From positions 1 through 7,576 of the forward strand of contig JAFAGX010000421.1 of NCBI GenBank assembly GCA_019237515.1: a DNA stretch of 7,576 bases, given 5' to 3'. The position numbers and the translations under genes were made by a program. Shown one piece after another: positions 7,073 through 7,576 of the stretch. The notes below the pieces were generated by a model. That model made no database searches, had not been told where the DNA came from, and saw nothing but the letters and a program-made list of their open reading frames with translations. The DNA is from Acidobacteriaceae bacterium. GTDB taxonomy: Bacteria; Acidobacteriota; Terriglobia; Terriglobales; SbA1. How positions within the stretch are numbered: position 1 is the stretch's first letter; every line of letters starts with the position of its first letter.

Positions 7073-7576
7073 TCAGAATGAATACATCAACGAGAACTGA
7101 ATAATACGCGGATTGTTATCGGTCGAAATAATCTGACCGAATGCCGCGGGATTTTCGACATCAGTAAAAGCCGGCAGGCTAAACGCCGGATGGTTCCATA
7201 TATCGAAGAAATCTGCGGTGAAGCGAAGCTTCTGGCGCTCAGTTAGAGAGAATGTGCGGATCAGCGAAAAATCCCAATTCTGCTGAAACGGACCGTGATA
7301 GATGTTGCGGCCCAGAGTGCCAAATCCAGTCGCCGCTCCATCATCTCCAATGACTGGATCCTTCTGAAACGCGTTGATGTTCAGATAATGATTGAGGCGA
7401 GACTCAATGCTGCCCGAAGTCAAGCCGCTCGCGAGTGAGGCACCCGGAGCAAAATTCGCGGTAACACCCGGCACCGTTGTGAGTCCAACGTAAGCGGAAC
7501 CGCCACCCGAGTCATAAATCGAAAATGGGGTTCCAGTTTGAAAAACCGAAACACCGGAGACGCTCCATCCGCCCAG
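7073..7576 (-). CDS. Second Oar-like TonB-dependent receptor, C-terminal part (5' end outside window)
   Basis: The minus-strand frame is open from the right edge to a TGA at 7073-7075, giving the last 167 residues; the gene begins beyond 7576. It shows the same family landmarks as the left receptor: GGWSVSGVSVFQTGTPFSIYD near the start of the visible part, FGTLGRNIYHGPFQQNWDFSLIRTF, and LRFTADFFDIWNHPAF. It closes with IIQFSLMYSF, ending in Phe as barrel proteins do. The LNINAF and GRNIYHGP blocks are typical of the barrel C-terminus of acidobacterial Oar-like receptors. It is the upstream partner of the exported amidohydrolase. It is a different gene from the left receptor: shared motifs but clearly divergent sequence and opposite strand. 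The transported ligand is unknown. Confidence 0.88.
   Translation of the reverse strand: MGGWSVSGVSVFQTGTPFSIYDSGGGSAYVGLTTVPGVTANFAPGASLASGLTSGSIESRLNHYLNINAFQKDPVIGDDGAATGFGTLGRNIYHGPFQQNWDFSLIRTFSLTERQKLRFTADFFDIWNHPAFSLPAFTDVENPAAFGQIISTDNNPRIIQFSLMYSF

Noticed and set aside
7059..7073. Amidohydrolase start at ATG 7073 overlapping the receptor stop
   Set aside because: The GGAGGA lies downstream of this ATG and correctly spaced for ATG 7058; the five extra residues would also precede a normal signal peptide.

Overview
The window most likely comes from an Acidobacteriota chromosome (Bryobacterales or another Terriglobia-type lineage). This is inferred from the company of genes: two separate Oar-like TonB-dependent outer-membrane receptors, a DUF3536-type GH57 protein and an exported PF04909-type amidohydrolase, at moderate GC content. 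No phylogenetic marker is present, so the taxonomic call is tentative.

Layout: (1) Positions 1-1996, plus strand: the C-terminal 664 residues of an Oar-like TonB-dependent receptor whose start lies left of the window. (2) Positions 2013-4541, minus strand: a large GH57/DUF3536 protein that converges on the receptor gene with only 16 bases between the stop codons. (3) Positions 4542-4755: a 214-base gap with no supported gene, where the true start of the GH57 gene is the open question. (4) Positions 4756-5499, minus strand: a stand-alone iron/2-oxoglutarate dioxygenase of the PF10014 type. (5) Positions 5500-5654: a 155-base gap holding an imperfect hairpin and a repeated TTCTGTG word. (6) Positions 5655-7058, minus strand: a secreted metal-dependent amidohydrolase-2 family protein. 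(7) Positions 7073-7576, minus strand: the C-terminal 167 residues of a second Oar-like receptor whose start lies right of the window.

The four minus-strand genes run in one direction: receptor, amidohydrolase, dioxygenase, GH57. The receptor and amidohydrolase are the tightest pair. They are 14 bases apart, and the amidohydrolase Shine-Dalgarno sequence lies directly behind the receptor stop, so they are probably co-transcribed and may be translationally coupled. A reasonable but unproved reading is that the receptor imports a compound across the outer membrane and the exported hydrolase acts on it. The dioxygenase and GH57 protein follow after gaps of 155 and 214 bases and may be separate transcription units.

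No RNA gene, CRISPR array, insertion sequence, integrase or obvious transfer signature was seen. The window does not show a clear new defence or mobile system. The points most worth following up are the receptor-hydrolase pair, the dioxygenase of unknown substrate, the repeat-bearing hairpin before it, and the unusual cysteine cluster at the GH57 active-site histidines.
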